Origin: Bifidobacterium breve
Lineage (GTDB): Bacteria > Actinomycetota > Actinomycetes > Nanopelagicales > Nanopelagicaceae
Direction of reading: 5' to 3'
DNA length: 64,000 bases
Assembly (NCBI GenBank): GCA_945883725.1
Contig: CAMCXZ010000003.1
Span: 1 to 64,000 of the forward strand
In this document: piece after piece, positions 45,626-53,662 of the stretch
Numbering within the stretch: position 1 is the stretch's first letter
How the letters are laid out: every line of letters begins with the position of its first letter
Program-made: the position numbers and the translations under genes
The notes under the pieces: generated by a model
Told to the model about the DNA's origin: nothing
Databases searched by the model: none
Seen by the model: only the letters and a program-made list of their open reading frames with translations

Positions 45626-46282
45626 ATGCGCGATTCCTTTCATGATGACTTAGACGGCATTGGTACTTCCCTTGTCGAAATGGGCCATCTGGTCAATAAA
45701 GCAATGGAGCGTGCGACCACTGCCCTACTAACCGCAGACCTTAAAGTTGCCGAAGAAATCATTTCCGAAGACGATGCAATTGATGACATGCAGCATGACA
45801 TTGAGGCGCGAGCGATAAATTTGATGGCCCGTCAACAACCAGTTGCCGGCGACCTGCGTACTTTGGTTACATCCCTTCGCATGAGTGCTGACCTAGAGCG
45901 CATGGGCGACTTGGCACATCACGTAGCTAAGTTAACTCGCATGCGTTACCCAGCTGCGGCTGTGCCACCAGAGCTTGTTCTAACTTTGCAAGAAATGGGT
46001 AATGTGACAGCTCGCATCACTCAAAAAGCAATTGGCGTTATTGAGTCACGCAATCTTGAAGCGGCGCTACAACTTGAAAAAGATGATGACGAGATGGACA
46101 TTCTGCACCGTCGTTTATTTGAAATCTTGCTTGATGATTCTTGGCCATATGGAATTGAAACCGCTATCGATATGACTCTGCTTGGCCGCTATTACGAGCG
46201 TTGCTCAGACCACGCAGTTTCGATTGCCCGCCGTGTCTATTACTTAGTCACCGGCGAGTACGCAAATTCTGCAAATAATTAA
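45626..46282 (+). CDS. phoU: Phosphate uptake regulator PhoU
   Basis: The ATG at 45626 (MRDSFHDDLDGIG) is chosen because TAAGTT lies six bases before it and the family begins there; the track start is two codons upstream. The 218-residue protein has two three-helix PhoU repeats with the metal-binding motifs DLERMGDLAHHVAK and YERCSDHAVSIARRV. It links Pst transporter state to SenX3/RegX3 signalling. No pst genes are in the window. It converges on gpmA with no gap. Confidence 0.94.
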   Translation: MRDSFHDDLDGIGTSLVEMGHLVNKAMERATTALLTADLKVAEEIISEDDAIDDMQHDIEARAINLMARQQPVAGDLRTLVTSLRMSADLERMGDLAHHVAKLTRMRYPAAAVPPELVLTLQEMGNVTARITQKAIGVIESRNLEAALQLEKDDDEMDILHRRLFEILLDDSWPYGIETAIDMTLLGRYYERCSDHAVSIARRVYYLVTGEYANSANN

Positions 46283-47032
46283 TTACTTCTTTCCTTGATT
46301 TGCAACTGCTTGAATTGCGGCAGCTGCGGCAGCTGGATCTAAATATTCGCCACCACGTTTAATTGGTTTCAAATCTGCATCCAATTTATAAAGCAGTGGA
46401 ATTCCAGTTGGAATATTTAGCTCAGCGATATCAGATTCTGAAATTCCGTCGAGATGCTTAACTAGCGCGCGTAATGAATTTCCGTGCGCAGTAACCAAAA
46501 CTCGCTTGCCAGCTCGTAGATCGGGCACAATATTGCCGGTCCAATACGGAATCATGCGGGTGACCACATCTTTTAAACACTCTGTTGCGGGCAGATCTGA
46601 ACCTAAGTCAACGTAGCGAGCATCACCGGTTTGGCTATATTGATCATTGGCATCAATTGGTGGTGGTGGCACGTCGTATGAACGGCGCCAAAGTTTAAAT
46701 TGTTCTTCGCCATAAGTAGCTAGCGTTTCTTTCTTATCTTTACCTTGCAGCGCACCGTAATGGCGCTCATTTAAGCGCCAAGAACGATTTACTGGAATCC
46801 AATGTCGATCGCATGCATCGAGTGCTAACTGCGAGGTATGAATAGCGCGACGAAGTAATGAAGTGTGAACTACATCGGGCAATAATCCATTTTCAGCGAG
46901 TAACTTTCCACCGCGAGTAGCTTCAGCTTCACCGGCAGCAGATAGACGAACATCTACCCAGCCAGTGAAAAGATTCTTGGCATTCCATTCGCTTTCACCA
47001 TGGCGCAAAAGGATTAATTCAAAGTTGCTCAT
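46283..47032 (-). CDS. gpmA: 2,3-bisphosphoglycerate-dependent phosphoglycerate mutase
   Basis: The 249-residue enzyme has [21 protein letters not shown] with the phosphorylated His, [11 protein letters not shown] and [17 protein letters not shown] with the second His. It interconverts 3- and 2-phosphoglycerate. TAGGAT six bases before the ATG suggests its own leaderless promoter, although ybjN and mshA lie upstream in the same direction. The gpm-senX3-regX3 neighbourhood is as in Mycobacterium. Confidence 0.95.
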   Translation of the reverse strand: MSNFELILLRHGESEWNAKNLFTGWVDVRLSAAGEAEATRGGKLLAENGLLPDVVHTSLLRRAIHTSQLALDACDRHWIPVNRSWRLNERHYGALQGKDKKETLATYGEEQFKLWRRSYDVPPPPIDANDQYSQTGDARYVDLGSDLPATECLKDVVTRMIPYWTGNIVPDLRAGKRVLVTAHGNSLRALVKHLDGISESDIAELNIPTGIPLLYKLDADLKPIKRGGEYLDPAAAAAAIQAVANQGKK

Positions 47033-47050
47033 ATCGCAATCCTAGATGAA

Positions 47051-47533
47051 TTAAATCAAATGTGAAAATGCTTCAAGATTTGCCAGCGATTCACCGCGCG
47101 AAACCCGCCATGCCCATTCCCTGCGGATAGCACTTGAGAAGCCAATCTCAAGTAAGGGGTTAAAAGAGGAATCTGCTACTTGTAATACGCTGCCAATTAT
47201 TCGATCAATCTCTTGATTAGTTACTGCGGTCAATGGCAGGCGGCCAACTAAATAGATATCTCGCAATTCGTTGATCGCAAAAGCTATTCCATAGAGCCCA
47301 GCGTTCTTCTGTAAGCACCAGGCGTGCACTTGATCTTCATGCTCATCAGGTTTACGGATGACGAAGGCATTGATACTTAATGAGTGGTCACCAATTATTA
47401 AAGCGCAATGCGTTTGTTGCTTCTTTTCACCAGGCAGCGTGATTAAAAAAGTACTTAAACTACTCTGCTCAAAAGATAAATCGTGAGACTCTAGAAATTC
47501 TAAAATAACTTCAGTTGGATTGAGCCCGCTCAT
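47051..47533 (-). CDS. YbjN-domain protein
   Basis: The 160-residue protein has the YbjN/type III secretion chaperone-like fold pattern (FLESHDLSFEQSSLSTFLITLPG, KNAGLYGIAFAINELRDIYLVGRLPL). The family function is poorly known; its mycobacterial counterpart also sits between mshA and gpm1. It starts three bases after the mshA stop, so it is translated together with MshA. Confidence 0.85.
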   Translation of the reverse strand: MSGLNPTEVILEFLESHDLSFEQSSLSTFLITLPGEKKQQTHCALIIGDHSLSINAFVIRKPDEHEDQVHAWCLQKNAGLYGIAFAINELRDIYLVGRLPLTAVTNQEIDRIIGSVLQVADSSFNPLLEIGFSSAIRREWAWRVSRGESLANLEAFSHLI

Positions 47534-47536
47534 TAA

Positions 47537-48796
47537 TTATGCTCCAGCGATTTGTTCACGTGCAAGTTCAGATAAAACCCGATCATAAATATCTAAGGTG
47601 CCACGTGCTGTTGCATCCCAACCAAAGTGTGAAGCATGTTCGACTGCGCCCATTGATAGTAAAACGCGACGTTGCGGCTCGTTTAGTAAGCGTGCCAAAA
47701 TCGAAGACCAGGCACGCGGATCATGGCCGTCAACTAATACGCCAGAAATACCATCGGCAACCGCAGTACGTAAGCCACCTACAGCAGTTGCAACCACGGG
47801 AGTACCACATGCTTGTGCTTCAAGTGCAACCAATCCAAATGATTCGCTATAGCTTGGCACGCAAACCAAATCTGCACTGCGATACCAATCGGGTAAGTCA
47901 TTACGCGGAACAGGTTCAGCAAATTTAACTACATCAGAAATTGCCAACCAACCTGCTAACTCTTTAAGTCGCTCTACTTCAGAAGTATTTGAACCAGATG
48001 AACCACCAACAATATTTACAATTAAGCCGCTACGTAAAAGTGGCGAGTGATTTAACATTTCTGAGATAGCTCTAATTAAAAGTTCGGGGCCTTTATGGGG
48101 CTGAATACGACCAACAAAAGTAATTACATTGGCGTTCGTTGGAACGCTTAAGCGCTGGCGAGCGGCTTTCTTGCCATCACCTGGAATAAATTTATAAAGA
48201 TCAACGCCTGGCGAAACTACTCGCACATTATCGGGGCAGGCTTCATAAAGTGAAACTAAGCTAGCTGCTTCGGCATCAGTATTAGCAATTAGCGCATTAG
48301 CTGCAGCTACCACTTGGGTTTCACCTTGGACCCGAATCATTGGTTCTGGGGTTTCGCCTTCAGCCAAATTCAAGTTTTTAACTCGCGCCATTGTGTGCAT
48401 CGTATGAACGAATGGAATATTTAATGCCTTACTCGCATGCATAGCGACTTTGCCAGAGATCCAATAATGTGAATGAATCAGATCGTAATTGGTTTCACCC
48501 GAAAGCTTTTTCTTAAATTCTTCGGCGATTTCTGGAATTAATTTTGGTAACAATTCTTTAGTTACCCCAGTTAATGGACCAACATTTAACTGAATTACCC
48601 GAACTCCTGGTGAGACTTCGACAATATCTGCAACATCAGAATTGGTACGCCGTGTAAAAATATCTACCTCTACGCCCATTGCTGCCATACGTTCGGCGCT
48701 TTCAGCCACATAAATATTCATCCCGCCGGCATCGCCAATGCCTGGTTGATCCAGGGGCGAGGTATGCACCATCAAGGTTGCAATCCGTGCGTTCAT
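47537..48796 (-). CDS. mshA: D-inositol-3-phosphate glycosyltransferase MshA (mycothiol)
   Basis: The 419-residue GT-B enzyme has the MshA N-terminus (ARIATLMVHTSPLDQPGIGDAGGMNIYV), SHYWISG, FVGRIQPHKGPELLI and the retaining-transferase motif PSYSESFGLVALEAQACGTPVVA. It joins N-acetylglucosamine to inositol 3-phosphate, the first step to mycothiol, the actinobacterial thiol. TACCCT six bases before the ATG suggests a leaderless start. The last mycothiol gene, an mshD-like one, is at 53663. Confidence 0.94.
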   Translation of the reverse strand: MNARIATLMVHTSPLDQPGIGDAGGMNIYVAESAERMAAMGVEVDIFTRRTNSDVADIVEVSPGVRVIQLNVGPLTGVTKELLPKLIPEIAEEFKKKLSGETNYDLIHSHYWISGKVAMHASKALNIPFVHTMHTMARVKNLNLAEGETPEPMIRVQGETQVVAAANALIANTDAEAASLVSLYEACPDNVRVVSPGVDLYKFIPGDGKKAARQRLSVPTNANVITFVGRIQPHKGPELLIRAISEMLNHSPLLRSGLIVNIVGGSSGSNTSEVERLKELAGWLAISDVVKFAEPVPRNDLPDWYRSADLVCVPSYSESFGLVALEAQACGTPVVATAVGGLRTAVADGISGVLVDGHDPRAWSSILARLLNEPQRRVLLSMGAVEHASHFGWDATARGTLDIYDRVLSELAREQIAGA

Positions 48797-48815
48797 GGTT
48801 AAAGGGTAACGCTGA

Positions 48816-49733
48816 TTAAAAGGTAGCGCTAAGTGAGCCGACTACGTTTCCGCCACCCAGCACATCAACTACTTCACCTTCAATATTGATGCCGAATTTA
48901 GCGAGTGCGGCTTTCATCATTGGGCCATTAACACGATTACTGCCATCAGAAATCTTCCAAGCAATCGCACCGCCATCAGCTAAAGATGCCAACATCACGC
49001 TTTCGGCACCACCTTTTACGAAGAGCCCAGGAACAGCGCGCATCATGCGAGTATCAAAAGCTCCTTCAGCCAGAATCATTTCCGGATGTTTTAGACAGGC
49101 ACTAATCACTTTTGTAAATACTGGATCAAAATCGATGCGCATTCTTCGAGCAGCCACTGCTATCGAACGAGTGCTCATTGAAAACAGTGGCGCACCGCAA
49201 CCATCGATACTTGTGCGATTGATTGGTTGGCCAGTTAAACCTTCAATTTCATTGGCAATTGCGATCTGGAGTGGGTGACTGGCATCCCGATAAGTTTTTA
49301 TATCCCAACCGTTAACAACGCACGTTGCCAACATTCCTGCGTGCTTACCACTGCAGTTTGCGGCTAAAGAGGTTGCTGGCTTATCGCCCCAAGAAATACG
49401 AGCGTTGCGATCTATTGGAAAATCAGGCGTATTTTGTAAATCTGATTCTGATAACCCAACGCTTTTTAAAATTTCCAGCGCAACTTCTTGATGACGATTA
49501 GTTCCACCATGACTTGCACAAACCAAAGCTAATTGCCCATCATTTAGTTTTAGCCCAGAGCGCACCATTGCTGTTGCTTGAAAAGATTTAATTGCTGAGC
49601 GCGGATAGATTTCGGCGTCAACTTCGCCAAGTGTCAACAAATCAGTTCCATCTGCTGCAATAAGGATTAGGTTGCCGCTGTGGGTTGATTCAACTAATCC
49701 GCTACGCACTAACTGCGCAAGAATAACGCTCAT
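48816..49733 (-). CDS. L-asparaginase II (Rhizobium-type)
   Basis: The 305-residue protein matches the PF06089 asparaginase group: VRSGLVESTHSGNLILI, EIYPRSAIKSFQA, CASHGGTNRHQEVAL, NCSGKHAGMLA and SIDGCGAP. It hydrolyses asparagine to aspartate and ammonia. It starts three bases after the nitrobindin-like gene and ends 19 bp before mshA, so it closes a small operon. Confidence 0.9.
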   Translation of the reverse strand: MSVILAQLVRSGLVESTHSGNLILIAADGTDLLTLGEVDAEIYPRSAIKSFQATAMVRSGLKLNDGQLALVCASHGGTNRHQEVALEILKSVGLSESDLQNTPDFPIDRNARISWGDKPATSLAANCSGKHAGMLATCVVNGWDIKTYRDASHPLQIAIANEIEGLTGQPINRTSIDGCGAPLFSMSTRSIAVAARRMRIDFDPVFTKVISACLKHPEMILAEGAFDTRMMRAVPGLFVKGGAESVMLASLADGGAIAWKISDGSNRVNGPMMKAALAKFGINIEGEVVDVLGGGNVVGSLSATF

Positions 49734-49735
49734 TC

Positions 49736-50236
49736 TTAATCGTTAGAGCGCGGGCTAGTTGACCAAATGTGTGCTTGAAGTGTTTGTCCTTCGGCAGCCA
49801 TGTCATATGCGTAGAAGAGTTCACCTTCAACTAATCCATAAAGACGAACACCAGCAGTAACAATTTTTGCAGAAGGTGCGGAATAACCTTGATCCATTGC
49901 TAATTGAATTTTGGGCCCGTCGAAATGGCCAAGCCAACCTTCAGTTATTCCAGTGTTATGAGAAATTACAACTTCCAGTACATTATTTGGTTTGATCCGC
50001 CAAAAGCCTGCCTCGCTTGCACCGGGGCGAATAATTTCGCCTTCATCATCGACGATCCAAGAGCGTGAAAAGTAGTTTAGAAATGGGCGACCATCGTGGT
50101 TAAAAACGGTTTCGGAGATAAATTGGAAAGGCTTAATTGTTGGGTACTCGCCGTGACCCTTACCGCGCCATGTTCCAACTAGCCAAGCAAGTGGATTTAA
50201 ATCAGGGTGAAGTCCTTCGGGGATTGTGAAGACCAT
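49736..50236 (-). CDS. Nitrobindin-like heme-binding beta-barrel protein
   Basis: The 166-residue protein has the nitrobindin N-terminal motif LAWLVGTWRGKGHGEYP and a C-terminal His in LQAHIWSTS where the heme-ligating His of nitrobindins lies. The family binds ferric heme and may scavenge NO or isomerise peroxynitrite. Its ATG overlaps the stop of the 45-residue membrane protein (TAATG), so heme-protein and microprotein are made together. Confidence 0.85.
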   Translation of the reverse strand: MVFTIPEGLHPDLNPLAWLVGTWRGKGHGEYPTIKPFQFISETVFNHDGRPFLNYFSRSWIVDDEGEIIRPGASEAGFWRIKPNNVLEVVISHNTGITEGWLGHFDGPKIQLAMDQGYSAPSAKIVTAGVRLYGLVEGELFYAYDMAAEGQTLQAHIWSTSPRSND

Positions 50237-50373
50237 TATCTGCCAGTTCGCTTTCTACTATCTCGGTAGCGAGCACTTTCGGGATCTCTGCGATTAGTAA
50301 ATGCATAGAACAATAATCCGGCGCCAATAACTAATGAAATCAGGCCAAGGAGAATTGAAGTTAAGAGCTCCAT
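50236..50373 (-). CDS. 45-residue single-span membrane microprotein
   Basis: The product MELLTSILLGLISLVIGAGL... has one N-terminal membrane helix of about 20 residues and a basic tail (NRRDPESARYRDSRKRTGR). It is too short for the track. TAGACT seven bases before the ATG suggests a leaderless promoter, and its stop overlaps the nitrobindin ATG (TAATG). This position makes a real gene likely. Function is unknown. Confidence 0.65.
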   Translation of the reverse strand: MELLTSILLGLISLVIGAGLLFYAFTNRRDPESARYRDSRKRTGR

Positions 50374-50394
50374 GTCGGAAAGTCTATCGGTTAG

Positions 50395-50469
50395 TTACAT
50401 CTTTCTTACGGCCCACATGATCGCGAGCCCTGCTAGCAAAGTGATTATTAACTGTCCGAGCAATTCCAT
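50395..50469 (-). CDS. 24-residue putative membrane microprotein
   Basis: MELLGQLIITLLAGLAIMWAVRKM is almost entirely one hydrophobic helix with a basic end. The ATG is three bases past the ygfZ stop, and the next microprotein, which also begins MELL, follows after 21 bp. No clear ribosome-binding site is seen, so the call rests on position, hydropathy and the shared start. Confidence 0.42.
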   Translation of the reverse strand: MELLGQLIITLLAGLAIMWAVRKM

Positions 50470-50472
50470 TTA

Positions 50473-51381
50473 CTAATTACCTGCGGCTATTGCTTCTTGA
50501 GCAGCAGGAATCCCACCAACTGAGAGCGTTGCGTCTAACGGGGTATTGCGCTTAACCACGGCGAGTGCAATCGGGCCTAATTCATGATGCCTCGCAACAG
50601 TTCCTAAATAGCCGACAACTACCCCATCGTTTTCCACTGGAGTTCCAACTTTAGGAAAATTAACTTCAGTGCCATCAAGGTGCAACATAACTAAACGACG
50701 TGGTGGATTTCCTAGATTATTTATTTTCGCAACTGTTTCTTGGCCACGATAACAACCTTTATTTAGGTGTACCGCACTATTTAATAGTCCTAGTTCATTT
50801 GGAATAGATTTGTGATCAGTTTCAAAACCTATTCGTGGCAATGCCGCAGCTACTCGCATTGCATCAAGTGCCCAAGTACCTACTTGGGTTGCCACCGAAT
50901 TAAAAGTTTCGATCATGTTTATTAACTCGGATCTTGGCACAAGTGCATAGGGGCCACCAATTTCATCCATTTTGCCAGGCGCACGTAACACTGCATATTC
51001 TGAAGTAGCATCGTGAATTTCTACTTGAGCACGAAATTTCATTTTTCCAAGATGTAAAATTAATTCAGCGCTGCGACCCGGATTAACAACTAGCCAAGTG
51101 GTGTCACCATCATCTACCAAAAAGAATTGATGCTCAATATGTCCTTTCGGGTCTAAAATTAAAGCATGCTGCCATTGACCAGCTAATAAATTTTCATGAT
51201 CTTGAGTAGTTAAAAGATGCAGCCAGGTTAAACGTTCTGGCCCAGACAGTGCGACAACTTCGTAATGTGATAAGTCGGCCCAAGCGGTGCCAGCTTCTAG
51301 TGCACGTTGTTCTTTTACTGGATCACCAAAATGCCACACGGCGCCTTTATCTGGGCCGTCCTCCACGAGTACAGCGCTCAT
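50473..51381 (-). CDS. ygfZ: Folate-binding YgfZ-like protein (iron-sulfur cluster repair)
   Basis: The 302-residue GcvT-like protein has the YgfZ signature KGCYRGQETVAK and an N-terminal aminomethyltransferase-like domain (WADLSHYEVVALSGPERLTWLHLLTTQD). It helps assemble or repair Fe-S enzymes such as MiaB with tetrahydrofolate. Its ATG overlaps the stop of the Fur-family gene, so the two are coupled. Confidence 0.92.
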   Translation of the reverse strand: MSAVLVEDGPDKGAVWHFGDPVKEQRALEAGTAWADLSHYEVVALSGPERLTWLHLLTTQDHENLLAGQWQHALILDPKGHIEHQFFLVDDGDTTWLVVNPGRSAELILHLGKMKFRAQVEIHDATSEYAVLRAPGKMDEIGGPYALVPRSELINMIETFNSVATQVGTWALDAMRVAAALPRIGFETDHKSIPNELGLLNSAVHLNKGCYRGQETVAKINNLGNPPRRLVMLHLDGTEVNFPKVGTPVENDGVVVGYLGTVARHHELGPIALAVVKRNTPLDATLSVGGIPAAQEAIAAGN

Positions 51382-51800
51382 TACTTACTTTCAGCTGTGA
51401 AACATGCTGAGCAAGTGCCATAAACAGCAAAGTGTGTGACATCTGTTTTAAAACCATAATCATCGGCTAGAGCATTTACAAAGTTAGCCGCAACATCTAT
51501 TGGTGCATCTCCTACGGATCCACAAGTGCCACAAACTAAATGTAGGTGGGTTAACTCTTCGGCGGCATGATAGGTAGCCCCGCCGTGGCCCAAGTGAGTG
51601 TGCTGAACTAATCCCACGTTCTCGAGGGTTTCTAAGTTGCGGTATACGGTTGAAAGGTTGATTCCGGGATGAGTTTGGCGAACTTTCTCAGCAACTTCTT
51701 CTGGTGTGGCATGTCCTAGTTCGCGAACAGCAGCTAAGACTAATTCTCGTTGCGGAGTTAAGCGCAATCCCTTATCGCGTAATTCATGCTGATCAGCCAT
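51381..51800 (-). CDS. Fur-family metal regulator (Fur/Zur)
   Basis: The 139-residue protein has the winged-helix region LRLTPQRELVLAAVRELGHATPEEV and STVYRNLETLENVGLV, the metal motif HLHLVCGTCGSVGD, and a second CxxC (CSAC) at the end, so both zinc Cys pairs are present. It could be FurB/Zur or Fur; the sequence does not settle which metal it senses. TAAGAT six bases before the ATG gives a leaderless start, overlapped by a palindrome that may be its own operator. Confidence 0.9.
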   Translation of the reverse strand: MADQHELRDKGLRLTPQRELVLAAVRELGHATPEEVAEKVRQTHPGINLSTVYRNLETLENVGLVQHTHLGHGGATYHAAEELTHLHLVCGTCGSVGDAPIDVAANFVNALADDYGFKTDVTHFAVYGTCSACFTAESK

Positions 51801-51805
51801 GAGTC

Positions 51806-51820
51806 AATCTTACTTAGATT
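51806..51820. promoter_or_regulatory. Palindrome over the Fur-family promoter, possible Fur/Zur box
   Basis: aatct-tactt-agatt is a perfect 5-bp inverted repeat covering the -10 hexamer (51807-51812) of the Fur-family gene. Binding here would block the promoter, fitting autoregulation. Confidence 0.45.
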
Positions 51821-51849
51821 CTCATAAAAAGGGTTATCTGGTCGGCCGA

Positions 51850-52287
51850 TTAGCGGCGAGCACGCAGAAGAATTAGGTAAAACTCGCAGCCTAAGCAGTA
51901 ATTAAAGGTTGCATTTAAAAAAGCGGCTGCAAGTGCAAACCCGGTTGCGATAGTGAAGACGATAGTGACTCCAGATAGCAACCCAGCAACAGCGATGGCA
52001 GCAAAAACGAAACCGACAGCTTGGGCAAATTGAGGTGGTCGCACATCTTCAGGAACAAACTCGCCCTTTAAACGTGGCTTGATCAAAGTTTTAAAGAGAA
52101 AAGCATAAGGCGTGAATTGTGGACCTCTAGTTGCGCCAATTAGAAACACTGCTAATTGAAAAACGATCAGAGGCAGTGATTGCGTTACCAGTGCGCTCGC
52201 TAATACAAAAACTGTAAGCGCTGCTGAGAAACGTGGACCACGTGCATCAATTACTATTGAGGTGTTTTTTTTATCTAAAGTTGTCAT
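51850..52287 (-). CDS. DUF4395 membrane protein
   Basis: The 145-residue protein has about four membrane segments and the DUF4395 motif DARGPRFSAALTVFVLA with a conserved NYCLGCEFYLI, whose two Cys are the redox-active-looking pair. In other actinobacteria this family sits beside thioredoxin-like and sulfurtransferase genes. A membrane thioredoxin gene is directly upstream. A Cys-rich leader peptide precedes it, so expression probably responds to cysteine supply. An AGGAAA site precedes the ATG. Confidence 0.85.
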   Translation of the reverse strand: MTTLDKKNTSIVIDARGPRFSAALTVFVLASALVTQSLPLIVFQLAVFLIGATRGPQFTPYAFLFKTLIKPRLKGEFVPEDVRPPQFAQAVGFVFAAIAVAGLLSGVTIVFTIATGFALAAAFLNATFNYCLGCEFYLILLRARR

Positions 52288-52306
52288 CTGTTTCCTACTT
52301 TTCTTG

Positions 52307-52350
52307 GTTGTGGGTTACTAAAACTGGGTATTTTAAGTTTTAGTTACAAC
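52307..52350 (-). promoter_or_regulatory. Hairpin overlapping the Cys codons of the leader, putative attenuator
   Basis: ACTAAAACT / AGTTTTAGT is a perfect 9-bp stem with a 10-nt loop, extended by GTTG/CAAC. The 5' side overlaps the Cys-Cys-Asn-stop codons of the leader ORF, so a ribosome held there would prevent folding. It ends about 20 bp before the DUF4395 start codon. Confidence 0.55.
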
Positions 52351-52423
52351 ACAACGAGACAGCTAAACGTCCGTAATCAAGTACGCGACGCTTTGTGAAA
52401 AAGCTATCAAGTGCGAAAGACAT
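52340..52423 (-). CDS. Cys-rich leader peptide (27 residues) upstream of DUF4395
   Basis: The minus-strand ORF encodes MSFALDSFFTKRRVLDYGR followed by LAVSLCCN and a stop. The pattern basic-V-D-x-x-R-(hydrophobic)-C-C at the C-terminus is that of actinobacterial cysteine leader peptides known upstream of sulfur genes. TACTCT six bases before the ATG gives a leaderless transcript, as reported for mycobacterial polycysteine uORFs. A hairpin overlaps the Cys codons. It is too short for the ORF track. Translation of tandem Cys codons would sense charged tRNA-Cys and so control DUF4395. Confidence 0.75.
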   Translation of the reverse strand: MSFALDSFFTKRRVLDYGRLAVSLCCN

Positions 52424-52429
52424 GTAATA

Positions 52430-52435
52430 AGAGTA
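52430..52435 (-). promoter_or_regulatory. -10 element of the Cys leader transcript
   Basis: TACTCT on the minus strand lies six bases before the leader ATG. A leaderless mRNA would start at or near the ATG. The -35 region (TTAGGC with an 18-bp gap) is weak. Confidence 0.55.
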
Positions 52436-52479
52436 AAGAGGGCCGGTGAAAAAGCCTAATTGCGAGTCACTTGCAGGTG

Positions 52480-52908
52480 TCACTTTATAGCGGCGAGGGC
52501 GGCTAACACTTGGTCACGCTTAGGTGCGCCAATAGCTCGCCCCACTTCAATACCAAAGCTATTAAGAATCAGAGTGGTTGGAGTAGAGCGAATATCTAGT
52601 TTGCGTACTAACTCCAGATTTGTTTCAGCATCGATTTCAACATGTCGCACATCGCTTAAGTCGGTAACAACGTTTTCAAGCAGTGTGCGCGTTGCTCGGC
52701 AAGGGGTACAAAAGGCTGATGAAAACTGCACCAAAGTTGCCCGTGACCCAAGATCGCCACCGATAACTGATGCAGTTAAAGCCTTGCCGGAGATGGACTT
52801 GGCTTGAATCTTGCCCCGTGACTTTTGATACCAGAGGCCATAAGCGGTAGCAGCCCCGAGCACGATAAGAATTGGTAGGAAAGATTTCACGAGAGTAGTC
52901 TGTGCCAC
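52480..52908 (-). CDS. Membrane-anchored thioredoxin-like protein
   Basis: The GTG start gives 142 residues: an N-terminal membrane helix (SFLPILIVLGAATAYGLWY) and a thioredoxin domain with the active site AFCTPCRATR and the cis-Pro region RSTPTTLILN. It would reduce disulfides or sulfur carriers; the N-terminal anchor leaves the domain's side of the membrane open. It precedes the Cys leader and DUF4395 and is divergent from the GlnR-like gene with 38 bp between, matching the mycobacterial thiX-glnR-mshD order. Confidence 0.88.
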   Translation of the reverse strand: MAQTTLVKSFLPILIVLGAATAYGLWYQKSRGKIQAKSISGKALTASVIGGDLGSRATLVQFSSAFCTPCRATRTLLENVVTDLSDVRHVEIDAETNLELVRKLDIRSTPTTLILNSFGIEVGRAIGAPKRDQVLAALAAIK

Positions 52909-52946
52909 TTAACACCTAGAACGCAACTGGAAGCAGGTGAGCGCAA

Positions 52947-53660
52947 ATGGCAAGAGTGTTGCTACTTACAAACACTCTAGGCGCGAGCGTTGAAGTTCTA
53001 CCTTCGCTAGCTTTGTTGCAACATCAAGTAAAAATTGTTCCGGCTGAAGCTAGTGTTCTAATTGATGTTCCTGAAACAGACATTTTGTTATTAGATGCTC
53101 GTCGCGAAATTCCAGCTGCAAAAAATTTAGCTAAGTTGCTACGTACCACAGGTTCAGGTGCACCAGTTATTGTCATAACGACTGAAGGTGGTTTATCTGC
53201 ACTGAGTGCCGAATGGGGCATTGACGATGTAATCCTTGATACTGCTGGTCCTGCAGAAGTTGATGCGCGTATTCGAATTGCAATTGGTGAATATGCAGCG
53301 CACCTTGCTGAAACTGATCCTGCCTCTGGTGAAATAAGAACTGGTGAAGTTTCAATCGATGAGAATAGTTACACAGCACGCATTAAAGGCCGTGCGCTGG
53401 ATTTAACTTTCAAAGAATTTGAATTATTGAAGTTTTTGGCTCAGCATCCAGGACGAGTATTTACCCGAGCTCAGTTGTTGCAAGAAATTTGGGGTTACGA
53501 TTATTTTGGCGGTACTCGCACTGTTGATGTGCATATCAGACGACTTCGTTCAAAGCTTGGCCCTGAGCACGAAGCAATTATCGGCACTGTGCGAAATGTG
53601 GGATACCGCTTTACGGTAACTAGCGCCATGAAAGATGCCCAAGTATCTGAGCGGATTTAG
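52947..53660 (+). CDS. glnR: GlnR-like atypical OmpR-family regulator
   Basis: The 237-residue protein has a receiver-like domain without the usual acidic pair near the N-terminus ([18 protein letters not shown]), only the Asp of ILLLDARRE remaining, and a normal winged-helix C-terminus ([32 protein letters not shown]). Such orphan, phosphorylation-independent regulators are the GlnR group, which control nitrogen genes in actinobacteria. The mshD-like gene starts two bases later, an order conserved in Mycobacterium. Confidence 0.85.
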   Translation: MARVLLLTNTLGASVEVLPSLALLQHQVKIVPAEASVLIDVPETDILLLDARREIPAAKNLAKLLRTTGSGAPVIVITTEGGLSALSAEWGIDDVILDTAGPAEVDARIRIAIGEYAAHLAETDPASGEIRTGEVSIDENSYTARIKGRALDLTFKEFELLKFLAQHPGRVFTRAQLLQEIWGYDYFGGTRTVDVHIRRLRSKLGPEHEAIIGTVRNVGYRFTVTSAMKDAQVSERI

Positions 53661-53662
53661 TT

